Below, piece by piece: positions 1 to 7,338 of a DNA stretch of 15,777 nucleotides. Origin of the DNA: Elusimicrobiota bacterium (lineage in GTDB: Bacteria > Elusimicrobiota > Elusimicrobia > JACQJN01); contig JACQJN010000032.1 in the NCBI GenBank assembly GCA_016205085.1, positions 1 through 15,777 of the forward strand, given 5' to 3'. The number at the start of each line of letters is the position of its first letter. Within the stretch, counting starts at the first letter, position 1. The notes below the pieces were generated by a model. It had not been told where the DNA came from and did not search any database. It was given only the letters and a program-made list of their open reading frames with translations. A program made the translations under genes and the position numbers.

Positions 1-124
1 GGCCAAGGTTCCGCACGAGGTGTTGGAAAAAATTTCGAGCCGTATCGTGAGCGAGGTGAGGGGAATCAACCGGGTGGTTTACGATATCAGCTCGAAGCCG
101 CCGGCGACGATTGAGTGGGAATAG
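1..124 (+). CDS. guaA: GMP synthase (glutamine-hydrolysing), C-terminal end only
   Basis: This is a 5'-truncated gene; the first full codon is at base 2, and 40 codons plus a TAG stop are visible. The translation ends in NRVVYDISSKPPATIEWE, the highly conserved C-terminus of GMP synthase, which lies in its dimerisation domain. GMP synthase aminates XMP to GMP with glutamine and ATP in the cytoplasm. It is the last step of the guanine branch, so it fits as the gene upstream of the purine cluster. The gap to the preferred purC start is only 22 bases, so the two are probably co-transcribed. The identification rests on the C-terminal signature alone, but that signature is very distinctive. Confidence 0.93.
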   Translation, partial: AKVPHEVLEKISSRIVSEVRGINRVVYDISSKPPATIEWE

Positions 125-146
125 AAATGCATGCAAGAGAGAAATC

Positions 147-1025
147 GTGACGACTGTTGTTGAAACAGACCTGAAGGAACTAAAAAGGGCGGGAAAGGGG
201 AAGGTCCGCGATCTGTATGATTTGGGCGAGCATCTTTTGATCGTGGCGACGGATAGGATTTCGGCCTTCGATTTTATTTTGCCGACCCCTATCCCGGATA
301 AAGGCAAGGTTCTGACCCAGATGTCCTGTTTCTGGTTCGGTTGGTCTAAAAAACTTATCCCCAACCATCTGGTTTCTGCGGACGTCGACCAGTATCCGGA
401 AGAGATAAGAATGTACCGGGAAACCTTGGAAGGAAGGTCCATGCTGGTCCGCAAGGCCAAGAAAATACCCGTGGAATGTGTGGTTCGAGGATATTTGGCC
501 GGGTCGGCCTGGAAGGAATATAGATCTTCAGGCATGGTGTGCGGCATGAAACTCCCCCCGGGATTGGGAGAAGCCCAGCGGCTTCCCCAGCCAATTTTCA
601 CTCCCACCACCAAGGCGGAGATGGGGGTTCATGATGCCAATCTTTCCTGGAACGAACTGGTGGAAAGGGTGGGGGTGGATTTGGCCCAGAGGCTTCGCAG
701 TCTCAGCATCAAAGTTTTTTGTGAAGCCAGCTTGTATGCGGAAGCGCGGGGCCTGATTCTGGCGGACACCAAATTTGAGTTCGGATGGCTGGGAGGCGAA
801 CTTATTTTGATCGATGAAATGCTGACTCCCGATTCCTCTCGGTTCTGGGAAAAGAGCTCCTATCAACTCGGCCGGACACCGGTGCAGTTTGATAAACAGC
901 ATGTTCGGGACTATTTGGAATCTATCGGCTGGAGTAAAACCCCGCCGGTTCCCGCGTTGCCCCAGGAAGTAGTTTTAAAGACTTCTCGAATATACTGGGA
1001 GGCCTACCGACGACTAACACAGTAA
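147..1025 (+). CDS. purC: Phosphoribosylaminoimidazole-succinocarboxamide (SAICAR) synthetase
   Basis: This 292-residue enzyme joins CAIR and aspartate using ATP to give SAICAR, step 7 of IMP synthesis. Family motifs run in order: KGKVRDLY and ATDRISAFD near the N-terminus, IPDKGKVLTQMS, VECVVRGYLAGSAWKEY, PIFTPTTKAEMGVHDANLS, LADTKFEFG and LIDEMLTPDSSRFW. The length matches the roughly 300-residue, yeast ADE1-like form rather than the short ~240-residue form. I chose the GTG at 147 because it gives MTTVVETDL, a typical N-terminus, and follows a purine-rich stretch. An in-frame TTG at 111 would add 12 unconserved residues and overlap guaA. The stop at 1023-1025 lies inside, or just before, the start region of the purS-like gene. 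Confidence 0.95.
   Translation: MTTVVETDLKELKRAGKGKVRDLYDLGEHLLIVATDRISAFDFILPTPIPDKGKVLTQMSCFWFGWSKKLIPNHLVSADVDQYPEEIRMYRETLEGRSMLVRKAKKIPVECVVRGYLAGSAWKEYRSSGMVCGMKLPPGLGEAQRLPQPIFTPTTKAEMGVHDANLSWNELVERVGVDLAQRLRSLSIKVFCEASLYAEARGLILADTKFEFGWLGGELILIDEMLTPDSSRFWEKSSYQLGRTPVQFDKQHVRDYLESIGWSKTPPVPALPQEVVLKTSRIYWEAYRRLTQ
998..1002 (+). promoter_or_regulatory. Possible ribosome binding site for the purS-like gene
   Basis: GGAGG sits inside the 3' end of purC, 7 bases before an ACG codon at 1010. That codon is in frame with the tandem PurS reading frame. It is the only strong Shine-Dalgarno-like sequence near the expected start of that gene. Its spacing would be ideal for the non-standard ACG codon and for no ATG, GTG or TTG. 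The assignment is an inference from position. Confidence 0.35.
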
Positions 1026-1492
1026 GCTCAATCCAGAATTTTCAGATTGAGGTTCTTTTTAAAACGGAAGTATCGGATCCGACGGCTGCTTCCCTCGCGG
1101 CGGATTTTCGGGAGGCGGGTCTTGAGAATCTTAAAGAGGTTTCCATCTCCAGGCTCTACGGGGTTAAGGGGAATTATACACCCGAGGAAATTTTTCGCAT
1201 GGGCCGGGATCTTTTGATAGACCCGGTCGTCCAGGAATTTTATGTTGGAACCCACCCTCGCGATCGGGAAGGTTATGGGGCCGAGATTTGGCTTAAACCC
1301 CAGGTGATGGATCCCGTCGGTGACAGCGTCAAAAGGGGTGTCCAGGATATGGGATTGCCTGCCCCATCCCTGGTTCGTTGCGGAACCCGGATTTATTTTT
1401 ATGGGGAGATTTTTAAAACAGGATTGGAACGGGCCCTTCAAAGACTTTTAGTGAATCCCGTCATTCATCAATGGAAGATATTCCCACTGTAA
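1010..1492 (+). CDS. purS: Tandem-domain PurS-like subunit of FGAM synthase (start codon non-canonical)
   Basis: PurS is the small structural subunit that bridges PurL and PurQ in the split FGAM synthase (step 4 of IMP synthesis). A normal PurS has about 80 residues; this frame carries two copies. Copy 1 (about residues 12-78, counting ACG 1010 as 1) has IEVLFKTEVSDP near its start and LLIDPVVQEFYV at its end. Copy 2 (about 90-157) has AEIWLKPQVMDP and LLVNPVIHQWKI in the same places. The frame is open from 938, but its first ATG is at 1199 (residue 64, inside copy 1), and no GTG or TTG precedes it. Initiation is therefore probably at ACG 1010 (behind GGAGG), or at ATC 1031 or ATT 1046. A conventional caller would report 1199-1492, 97 residues, and lose most of copy 1. 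The 3' end overlaps purL by 22 bases. Confidence 0.75.
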   Translation, partial: TTNTVSSIQNFQIEVLFKTEVSDPTAASLAADFREAGLENLKEVSISRLYGVKGNYTPEEIFRMGRDLLIDPVVQEFYVGTHPRDREGYGAEIWLKPQVMDPVGDSVKRGVQDMGLPAPSLVRCGTRIYFYGEIFKTGLERALQRLLVNPVIHQWKIFPL

Positions 1493-3894
1493 AATTGCGA
1501 GGGCTTACGGGTCCTCAGTTGGAAGCATTGAGCCGGAAACGTGTCTGGTCGCTAAAGCCGCATGAGCTTTTGGCTATCCGGAACTATTTCAAAAAACAGA
1601 GGCGAGATCCGACCGGTGCCGAGATGGAGACGCTGGCGCAGACTTGGTCGGAACACTGTAAACACAAGACGTTCACCAGCCCTATTGTGTACCGGGAGGG
1701 TAAAAAAAGACGAAGGATAAAAAATCTCCTGGCAGAGACTATCATGAAGGCCACTCGGGAAGTAAAGACTTCTCTTTGCCTTTCGGTTTTTAAAGACAAT
1801 GCCGGAGTGATTGCCTTTGATAAAGACTGGGCCTTGGCTTATAAAGTGGAGACCCACAATCATCCCTGCGCCATAGAACCTTACGGCGGAGCCCAAACGG
1901 GCGTGGGGGGGGTGATCCGGGATATTCTGGGTGCCGGCAGGGGGGCAAAGCCCATATTGAACACGGATGTATTCTGTTTCGCTTCCCCGGATCTGAATCA
2001 AAATCTTCCCGAGGGAGTTCTGCATCCTAGACGAATTTTGAAAAGTGTGGTAGCGGGGGTCCGGGATTACGGTAACCGCATGGGAATTCCGACGGCCGGC
2101 GGAGCCTTGTGGTTTGATCCCGGATATGTCTATAATCCGTTGGTTTTTTGCGGCTCTTTGGGCCTTCTGCCCAGGAAGGCCGTGGAAAAGAAAGTTTGTG
2201 TGGGTGACCGGATTGTGGCCGTAGGAGGGCGGACCGGTCGGGACGGCATCCATGGGGCCACCTTTTCATCGGAGGCGCTGGACGTTTCTTCGGATGTGAG
2301 CGCGGTTCAAATAGGGCATGCGATCGCTCAGAAGAAAATGCTGGATGTTCTGCTTCAAGCTCGGGATGGGGGGTTTTACAGATCCGTCACGGATTGCGGG
2401 GCTGGAGGATTTTCTTCCGCCATAGGAGAGTTGGCGGCCTCGTGTGGGGCGAGGGTCTATTTAGAGAAGGCTCTGTTGAAATATGAGGGGTTGAAACCCT
2501 GGGAGATTTGGCTCTCGGAATCTCAGGAGAGAATGGTGCTGGCGGTTCCATCGGAGAAGGTTCGGAAAATTTTGGATCTGTTTTCTTCGGAAGATGTGGA
2601 GGCGGTGGTTTTGGGAGAATTCACCTCTACGGGAAGATTGGAGGTTTTCTATGCGGGGCAACCCATAGTCAACTTGGAGATGAAATTCCTTCATCACGGA
2701 TTGCCCCGGAAGGAGCAGTCGGCCACTTGGTCTCCTCCCAAGAAGTCAAATAAACCTCAAAGCCTTGGTTCCAAGCTCCAGGCGCGTGTCCGGCTCTATC
2801 AAAATTTGAGCGATTGGAACACCTGCAGTCGGGAATGGATCATACGGCAATATGATCATGAAGTCCAGGGGGCCACCCTCGTCAAACCCCTGCAGGGTCA
2901 GGATGGCCCTGGAGATGCTTGCGTCCTGTGGCCTCTTGGGGCGATGCTGAGTCAAGAGTCGAGAGTCAAGAATCGAGAGTCAGAAGCTAGAGACTCGCAA
3001 CTCACAACTCGCAACTCACAACTCAGTTATAGGGGGATTGCGGTAGCTCATGGGATCAACCCGGAATACGGCAAAAAGGACCCCGCCGCGATGGCGGAGG
3101 CCTGCGTGGACGAGGCCCTGAGGAATCTGGTGTGTGTGGGGGCGGACCTGGATCAATCCGCATTGTTGGATAACTTTTGCTGGGGAGATACGAGCGATCC
3201 CAGGCAGATGGGATATTTGGTGCGGGCGGCTTTGGGCTGTTACCGAGCGGCCAAAATTTTTAAAGTCCCATTTATTTCGGGGAAAGACAGTTTAAACAAT
3301 GTGTACCAGGATTCTCTGGGGAATCGCCATTCTATTCCGGGCACCCTTTTGATTTCCGCGGTGGGAATTGTGCCGGATGTGCGTCGTGCCCTGACCATGA
3401 ATTTCAAGGGTCCCGGAAATTCTGTTTACCTGGTGGGGGAAACAAAAATGCTGGCGGTTCCGCGGGTTCAAGTTTCCGCGCGGGATGTCATGCGGGCGCT
3501 GTCTCATGCCATTCAAGGGGGGTGGGTCCTTTCCTGCCACGACTTGTCGGAGGGTGGGTTGGCCGTAACCTTAAGTGAGATGGCTTTCGCGGGAGGATAT
3601 GGGGTGGAGATTCATTTAAAAGATGAAAACATGCTTTTCTCCGAGGATTTGACGCGGTTTTTAGTGGAGGTGAGTCCGGAAAAAGAGGAGAAGTTCGCAA
3701 GGGCGATGAAAGGTTGTGTGTTTTCCCGTTTGGGAGTCACTTTGGCCACGCCCGTGGTGAGGGTGCGCGGAGCGGGAGGGGATTGTATTTTGGAGGAACC
3801 ACTTGCAGATTTAAAGGCTGCTTGGCAGAAGCCGTTTATGAATTTAATGGAACCGAAAAAACAGTCCTATGAAGCCCAAAATTCTTATTCTTAA
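1471..3894 (+). CDS. purL: Phosphoribosylformylglycinamidine (FGAM) synthase, catalytic subunit PurL
   Basis: PurL turns FGAR into FGAM using ATP and ammonia delivered from PurQ. It has 807 residues, somewhat longer than the usual small PurL, and lacks the fused glutaminase domain of the large form. Visible motifs are TWSEHCKHKTF (58-68), VETHNHP (126-132) followed by a glycine-rich loop, GGRTGRDGIHGATFSS, VTDCGAGGFSSAIGELA, GKDSLNN (604-610) and CHDLSEGGL around H690. These mark the two AIR-synthase-like halves. The N-terminal ~55 residues resemble the linker that follows the PurS-like domain in large PurL. Residues about 494-519 (SQES...SQLS) are encoded by a repetitive palindromic insertion and look foreign to the fold, though the frame stays open. 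ATG 1471 overlaps purS by 22 bases; the ribosome site is weak, suggesting coupling. Confidence 0.95.
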   Translation: MEDIPTVKLRGLTGPQLEALSRKRVWSLKPHELLAIRNYFKKQRRDPTGAEMETLAQTWSEHCKHKTFTSPIVYREGKKRRRIKNLLAETIMKATREVKTSLCLSVFKDNAGVIAFDKDWALAYKVETHNHPCAIEPYGGAQTGVGGVIRDILGAGRGAKPILNTDVFCFASPDLNQNLPEGVLHPRRILKSVVAGVRDYGNRMGIPTAGGALWFDPGYVYNPLVFCGSLGLLPRKAVEKKVCVGDRIVAVGGRTGRDGIHGATFSSEALDVSSDVSAVQIGHAIAQKKMLDVLLQARDGGFYRSVTDCGAGGFSSAIGELAASCGARVYLEKALLKYEGLKPWEIWLSESQERMVLAVPSEKVRKILDLFSSEDVEAVVLGEFTSTGRLEVFYAGQPIVNLEMKFLHHGLPRKEQSATWSPPKKSNKPQSLGSKLQARVRLYQNLSDWNTCSREWIIRQYDHEVQGATLVKPLQGQDGPGDACVLWPLGAMLSQESRVKNRESEARDSQLTTRNSQLSYRGIAVAHGINPEYGKKDPAAMAEACVDEALRNLVCVGADLDQSALLDNFCWGDTSDPRQMGYLVRAALGCYRAAKIFKVPFISGKDSLNNVYQDSLGNRHSIPGTLLISAVGIVPDVRRALTMNFKGPGNSVYLVGETKMLAVPRVQVSARDVMRALSHAIQGGWVLSCHDLSEGGLAVTLSEMAFAGGYGVEIHLKDENMLFSEDLTRFLVEVSPEKEEKFARAMKGCVFSRLGVTLATPVVRVRGAGGDCILEEPLADLKAAWQKPFMNLMEPKKQSYEAQNSYS
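2949..3024 (+). repeat. In-frame heptad-periodic imperfect palindrome inside purL
   Basis: Five units spaced 7 bases apart (GAGTC or GAATC plus a 2-base spacer) occupy 2949-2981. A 10-base loop (2982-2991) follows. Five oppositely oriented units (GACTC, then four AACTC, also at 7-base spacing) occupy 2992-3024. By hand, the two 33-base arms pair at about 22 of 33 positions, with the innermost 5 bp perfect. The element encodes a polar, low-complexity peptide at about PurL residues 494-519, between WPLGAML and YRGIAVAHGINPEYG. It looks like a small mobile or palindromic repeat tolerated within a coding gene, as described for Rickettsia palindromic elements. Its identity with any named family is unknown to me. 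Confidence 0.75.
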
Positions 3895-4594
3895 GGCGGC
3901 GGGAACCAATTGCGACGCTGAGACGGCGCTGGCCTTTCATCTGTTGGAGGCGTGTCCCATTCGAGCGCACATCAACAAGTTTTTTTCCGGCAGGGATTCC
4001 ATGCTCCGGTATGACATCCTGGTCCTGCCGGGTGGATTTTCTTATGGGGATGACGTGGCGGCGGGAAAAATTCTGGCCAACCAACTTCGTTCCTTCCGTG
4101 AATTCGGGGAATTTGTCGATTCCGGAAGACCGGTTCTGGGAATTTGTAACGGGTTCCAAGTTTTGGTCAAGACGGGAGTTTTGCCGGAATCTCCATCCAA
4201 AAGGCAAACCGCCACTCTGACGTTTAATGACTCGGGAAAGTTCGAATGCCGCTGGGTTAAGCTTAAGACGAACCGCAGCTCTCCTTGTTTGTTTACAAAA
4301 GGCCTTCCGGAGTTTATTGAGCTTCCCATTGCCCACGGGGAAGGGAAGTTTGTTGCAGAATCGGATCAGGTGCTGGAAAATTTAAGGGTTGCCGGAGGGG
4401 TGGCTCTTCAGTACGAAGGTTTCAATCCCAACGGTTCCGTGGAGTCCATCGCGGGAATTACGAACAGTCGCGGGAACTGTCTGGGTTTGATGCCCCATCC
4501 TGAAAGGTTTTTGACTCCCTGGCACCATCCTTCCCGGAAGCAAGATCCGGTGGGGTTGGAGTTTTTTAGGAATGCGTTGGAATATGTCAAGTAA
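3869..4594 (+). CDS. purQ: FGAM synthase glutaminase subunit PurQ
   Basis: PurQ hydrolyses glutamine and channels ammonia to PurL. The 241-residue protein is a class I glutamine amidotransferase. The start reads KILILKAAGTNCDAETA, and the oxyanion region is LVLPGGFSYGDDVAAG. The nucleophile is C93 in GICNGFQVL, and the catalytic His/Glu pair is H210 and E212 in GLMPHPERF. The length is normal for the family. The ATG overlaps the purL end by 26 bases. With the purS-like gene and purL this completes the three-part FGAM synthase, all adjacent and in order. It is followed by the only clear gap in the cluster. Confidence 0.95.
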   Translation: MKPKILILKAAGTNCDAETALAFHLLEACPIRAHINKFFSGRDSMLRYDILVLPGGFSYGDDVAAGKILANQLRSFREFGEFVDSGRPVLGICNGFQVLVKTGVLPESPSKRQTATLTFNDSGKFECRWVKLKTNRSSPCLFTKGLPEFIELPIAHGEGKFVAESDQVLENLRVAGGVALQYEGFNPNGSVESIAGITNSRGNCLGLMPHPERFLTPWHHPSRKQDPVGLEFFRNALEYVK

Positions 4595-4615
4595 CTTTAA
4601 TCAAGGAATGGATTA

Positions 4616-4621
4616 TATAAT
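4616..4621 (+). promoter_or_regulatory. Possible -10 box (TATAAT) before purF
   Basis: A perfect TATAAT lies in the only non-coding gap of the cluster. I see no convincing -35 box at 16-18 bases upstream. If used, transcription would begin near 4628, giving a leader of about 45 bases that contains the palindrome before purF. An internal promoter at this break in the overlap chain is plausible but weakly supported. Confidence 0.25.
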
Positions 4622-4647
4622 GGACCCCTCCCTACAGATTCCACAGT

Positions 4648-4670
4648 GGGAGGGTTCGCCGAACCCTCCC
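4648..4670 (+). promoter_or_regulatory. Perfect 11-bp palindrome immediately upstream of the purF start codon
   Basis: Bases 4648-4658 are the exact reverse complement of 4660-4670 around a single central base, and the purF ATG begins at 4673. A second arm, CCCTCCC at 4626-4632, could instead pair with GGGAGGG at 4648-4654, so the middle strand has two exclusive partners. No T-run follows, so it does not look like an intrinsic terminator. It could control translation initiation of purF or be a structured intergenic repeat. The function is inferred only from position. Confidence 0.55.
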
Positions 4671-4672
4671 CT

Positions 4673-6049
4673 ATGTGCGGAATCATAGGCATCACGAACC
4701 ATAGAGACGCGGCCCAGATCGTCTACACGGGGCTTTTTTCCCTTCAGCATAGGGGGCAGGAGTCCGCCGGCATCGTGACGGCCCATGCTGGAGAACTGAA
4801 AGTCCATGCGGGGATGGGGCTGGTGAGCCAAGTCTTTAAGCCGGATGTGTTTAAGGGATTGTCCGGAAGGACGGCCATCGGGCATGTCCGTTATGCCACC
4901 ACGGGAGAGAGTTCCATCAAAAACGCGCAGCCGCTCATTTTTAAACAGTCGCGCGGCTCTTTGGCCATCGCCCACAACGGCAATTTGACCAATGCGCAGG
5001 CGCTGAAGGAAAAATTGGAAAGTCGGGGAGCCATATTCCAGTCTTCTACCGACAGCGAAGTCATCGTGCATTTGATCGCCAGGAACCGCGGACCTTTGGA
5101 GGATGCCATCATTGAATCCTTGAGGCAGGTGGAGGGCGCTTACTCTCTATTGTTCTTATCGCCTGAAAAACTTATCGCCGTACGCGACCCGCAGGGCTTT
5201 AGACCGCTTGTATTGGGCCGCTTGAACAATTCCTATGTCATCGCCTCGGAGACTTGCGCCTTGGATTTGATCAAAGCCAAATATATTCGAGAGGTGGAAC
5301 CCGGAGAGATGATCCTTATCGAGGGAGGGTATTTTAAAAGCTTAAAGCCGTTTCCGGAAGCAGAGAAGGCGCACTGTATATTTGAGTACGTCTATTTTGC
5401 GCGGCCGGATACCAAGCTTTTTGGAACCAATGTCCACAAGGTCAGGAAGGAGTTGGGGCGGCAGTTGGCTCGGGAGATGCGGGGTGTGCGAGCGGATCTG
5501 GTCATTCCTGTTCCGGATTCCGGATTGCCGGCGGCGATGGGGTTTGCGGAGGAATCCGGGCTCACTTTGGAAATGGGATTTATCCGCAGCCACTACACCG
5601 GACGGACATTCATCCAGCCGCTTCAGAGCTTGAGGGATAGGGGAGTGGAGTTAAAGCTCAGTCCCGTCAAAGAGGTGGTGGAAGGAAAAAAAATAGTCTT
5701 GATAGATGATTCTATCGTTCGGGGAACCACCTCGCGCAAAATCATCAAGATGTTGCGCCGAGCCAAGGTCAGGGAGATTCACATGGCGGTCAGTTCTCCT
5801 CCCATCCTTTCCCCCTGCTATTATGTAATCGACACTCCCAAGGAAAAAGAGCTGATCGCTTCCAGCCACTCGGTGGAGGAAATCCGCCGGTATCTGGGGG
5901 TGGACAGTTTGCATTATTTGAGTTTGGAGGGATTGATGGTGGCGGCCAGCGCGGGGCGTGAAGTCGGATTTTGTGCCGCTTGTTTTACCAAAAAATATCC
6001 CAAGAGCCAAGTTCCTTTAGCGAGCCAAAAGGAAGGGGTTCTTGTGTGA
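4673..6049 (+). CDS. purF: Amidophosphoribosyltransferase (glutamine PRPP amidotransferase)
   Basis: PurF makes phosphoribosylamine from PRPP and glutamine, the first committed step of purine synthesis. The 458-residue protein starts MCGIIGI, so removal of Met exposes the N-terminal nucleophile cysteine. This decides the start at ATG 4673 over an in-frame GTG at 4646. The N-terminal Ntn glutaminase domain shows HRGQESAGI, GHVRYATTG and AHNGNLTN. The C-terminal phosphoribosyltransferase domain shows IVLIDDSIVRGTT around residues 340-356. Cysteines at 235, 382, 434 and 437 match the four [4Fe-4S] ligands of the Bacillus subtilis-type enzyme, so an oxygen-sensitive cluster is likely. No Shine-Dalgarno is seen; a strong palindrome lies directly upstream. 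Confidence 0.96.
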   Translation: MCGIIGITNHRDAAQIVYTGLFSLQHRGQESAGIVTAHAGELKVHAGMGLVSQVFKPDVFKGLSGRTAIGHVRYATTGESSIKNAQPLIFKQSRGSLAIAHNGNLTNAQALKEKLESRGAIFQSSTDSEVIVHLIARNRGPLEDAIIESLRQVEGAYSLLFLSPEKLIAVRDPQGFRPLVLGRLNNSYVIASETCALDLIKAKYIREVEPGEMILIEGGYFKSLKPFPEAEKAHCIFEYVYFARPDTKLFGTNVHKVRKELGRQLAREMRGVRADLVIPVPDSGLPAAMGFAEESGLTLEMGFIRSHYTGRTFIQPLQSLRDRGVELKLSPVKEVVEGKKIVLIDDSIVRGTTSRKIIKMLRRAKVREIHMAVSSPPILSPCYYVIDTPKEKELIASSHSVEEIRRYLGVDSLHYLSLEGLMVAASAGREVGFCAACFTKKYPKSQVPLASQKEGVLV

Positions 6050-7338
6050 AGATACTCTTGATCGGCTTGGGCGGAAGAGAGCATGCGCTGGCTTGGAGTT
6101 TGTCCAAGAGCTCACGCGTGAAAAAAATATTCTGCGCTCCTGGCAACGCCGGCATGAGTGGTTTGGTTTCTCCGGTGGCCATCCCTCCTTTGGATGTTCA
6201 GGGCCTGGTTCGGTTCGCCCAGGAGAACAAGGTGGATCTGACGGTGGTGGGGCCGGAGGCTCCCTTGGCGGCGGGGTTGGCCGATGCGATGCTCTCCCAA
6301 GGGTTACATGTGTTCGGTCCGTGTCGGTCGGCGGCCCAATTGGAGTCCAGTAAAGTATTTGCCAAGGGCTTGATGAAAAAATATGAGATTCCCACGGCAA
6401 GTTTTGAAGTTTTCGAAGATCCCGACTCCGCCGGTTCTTATCTCTCCCACCTTCACCCATGGCCGGAAGCGGTTGTTTTGAAGGCGGATGGTTTGGCCCA
6501 AGGCAAGGGGGTTGTTATCTGCCGGACTCGCGAAGAGGCCTTGGAAAAAATCGAAGCCATGATGGTGGATGGATGCTATGGGGCGGCGGGAAAACGTGTA
6601 GTGGTGGAGGAATTTCTTAAGGGGGAGGAAACCACCCTGATGGCATTTTGTGATGGGAAGACCCTCCTTCCTCTTCTGCCCAGCCAGGATCACAAGCGGC
6701 TTCTGGAAGCGGATCAGGGGCCCAACACGGGAGGGATGGGGGCTTGTGCTCCCTATGGAGGAATCAGTTTCGAAGGGATGACTTTGATCAAAAAAGATAT
6801 TTTCGGGAAGCTTCTGTGGGCTATGGAGAGGGAGGGGATTCCATATCAAGGGCTTTTGTATATCGGGTTGATGCTCACGGAGAATGGACCCAAGGTTTTG
6901 GAGTTTAATGTGCGCTTCGGAGATCCGGAGACTCAAGCCGTGCTTCCCCTGCTCGATACGGATTTGGCGGAAGTTCTTTGGGCTGCGAGCCAGGGCAGGT
7001 TGGATGATTTGCGGCTAAAGTGGAAAGAGCAGTTTGCGTTGTGCGTGGTGTTGGTTTCCGAGGGTTACCCCGGCCAATATCCAACGGGACGTACGCTCAT
7101 GGGCTTGGAAGAGGCGGCTTCTCAGGAGGGCGTTTTCATTTTCCATGCCGGGACGGACTACGTGAAAAGTCGCTGGATCACGGCGGGAGGAAGGGTTCTC
7201 AATATCGTCGGTTTGGGGGAAAGTTTGGGCTTAGCGCGAGTCAAGGCTTATTCGGCGGTTCAGAAAATTCATTTTGATGGATGCCATTACAGAAAAGATA
7301 TTGGGGTTAGGGGAATTCAGGAATATGCAAAGGTATAA
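6046..7338 (+). CDS. purD: Phosphoribosylamine-glycine ligase (GAR synthetase)
   Basis: PurD joins glycine to phosphoribosylamine with ATP (step 2). The 430-residue protein begins VKILLIGLGGREHALAW. The GTG at 6046 overlaps the purF stop by 4 bases and follows a good AAGGAAGGGG site, so it is preferred over an in-frame upstream TTG at 5971 inside purF. Visible features are PGNAGM, VVGPEAPLAAGLADAM, and ATP-grasp signatures VLKADGLAQGKGVVI and VVVEEFLKGEE. The core PSQDHKRLLEADQGPNTGGMG is followed by the metal-binding EFNVRFGDPETQ. The length is standard and no domain is missing. Confidence 0.96.
   Translation: MKILLIGLGGREHALAWSLSKSSRVKKIFCAPGNAGMSGLVSPVAIPPLDVQGLVRFAQENKVDLTVVGPEAPLAAGLADAMLSQGLHVFGPCRSAAQLESSKVFAKGLMKKYEIPTASFEVFEDPDSAGSYLSHLHPWPEAVVLKADGLAQGKGVVICRTREEALEKIEAMMVDGCYGAAGKRVVVEEFLKGEETTLMAFCDGKTLLPLLPSQDHKRLLEADQGPNTGGMGACAPYGGISFEGMTLIKKDIFGKLLWAMEREGIPYQGLLYIGLMLTENGPKVLEFNVRFGDPETQAVLPLLDTDLAEVLWAASQGRLDDLRLKWKEQFALCVVLVSEGYPGQYPTGRTLMGLEEAASQEGVFIFHAGTDYVKSRWITAGGRVLNIVGLGESLGLARVKAYSAVQKIHFDGCHYRKDIGVRGIQEYAKV

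Larger units (their letters stand above)
4608..4688 (+). other. Possible leader ORF upstream of and overlapping purF
   Basis: An ATG at 4608, with a second in-frame ATG at 4620, opens a 26- or 22-codon frame. It runs through the palindrome at 4648-4670 and stops at TAG 4686-4688, 13 bases past the purF ATG in another frame. AAGGA (4603-4607) abuts the first ATG and lies 12 bases from the second. It would extend the run of overlapping genes to purF, which lacks its own ribosome site. Nothing shows that it is translated, and short frames of this size arise by chance. Confidence 0.25.

Noticed and set aside
111..146. TTG at 111 as the purC start, overlapping guaA
   Set aside because: It adds residues without conservation and has no ribosome site; GTG 147 gives the family-typical N-terminus MTTVVETDL.
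2949..3024. CRISPR-like array
   Set aside because: Units are 5 bases at 7-base spacing, in opposing orientation and within a coding frame; there are no spacers or long repeats.
4648..4670. Palindrome as an intrinsic terminator of purC-S-L-Q
   Set aside because: No T-run follows and the purF start codon lies 2 bases beyond it, so termination here is unlikely.
4646..4672. GTG at 4646 as the purF start with a 9-residue propeptide
   Set aside because: ATG 4673 directly precedes the nucleophile cysteine, so Met removal suffices. A propeptide as in B. subtilis is possible, but the extra residues fall in the palindrome and look non-coding in this frame.
5971..6045. TTG at 5971 as the purD start
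   Set aside because: The extension lies wholly inside purF with no conservation; GTG 6046 has a good ribosome site and starts at the conserved VKILLIGLGGREHAL.
7274..7324. TTG at 7274 as the purE start
   Set aside because: It adds unconserved residues from inside purD; ATG 7325 gives the normal PurE N-terminus.
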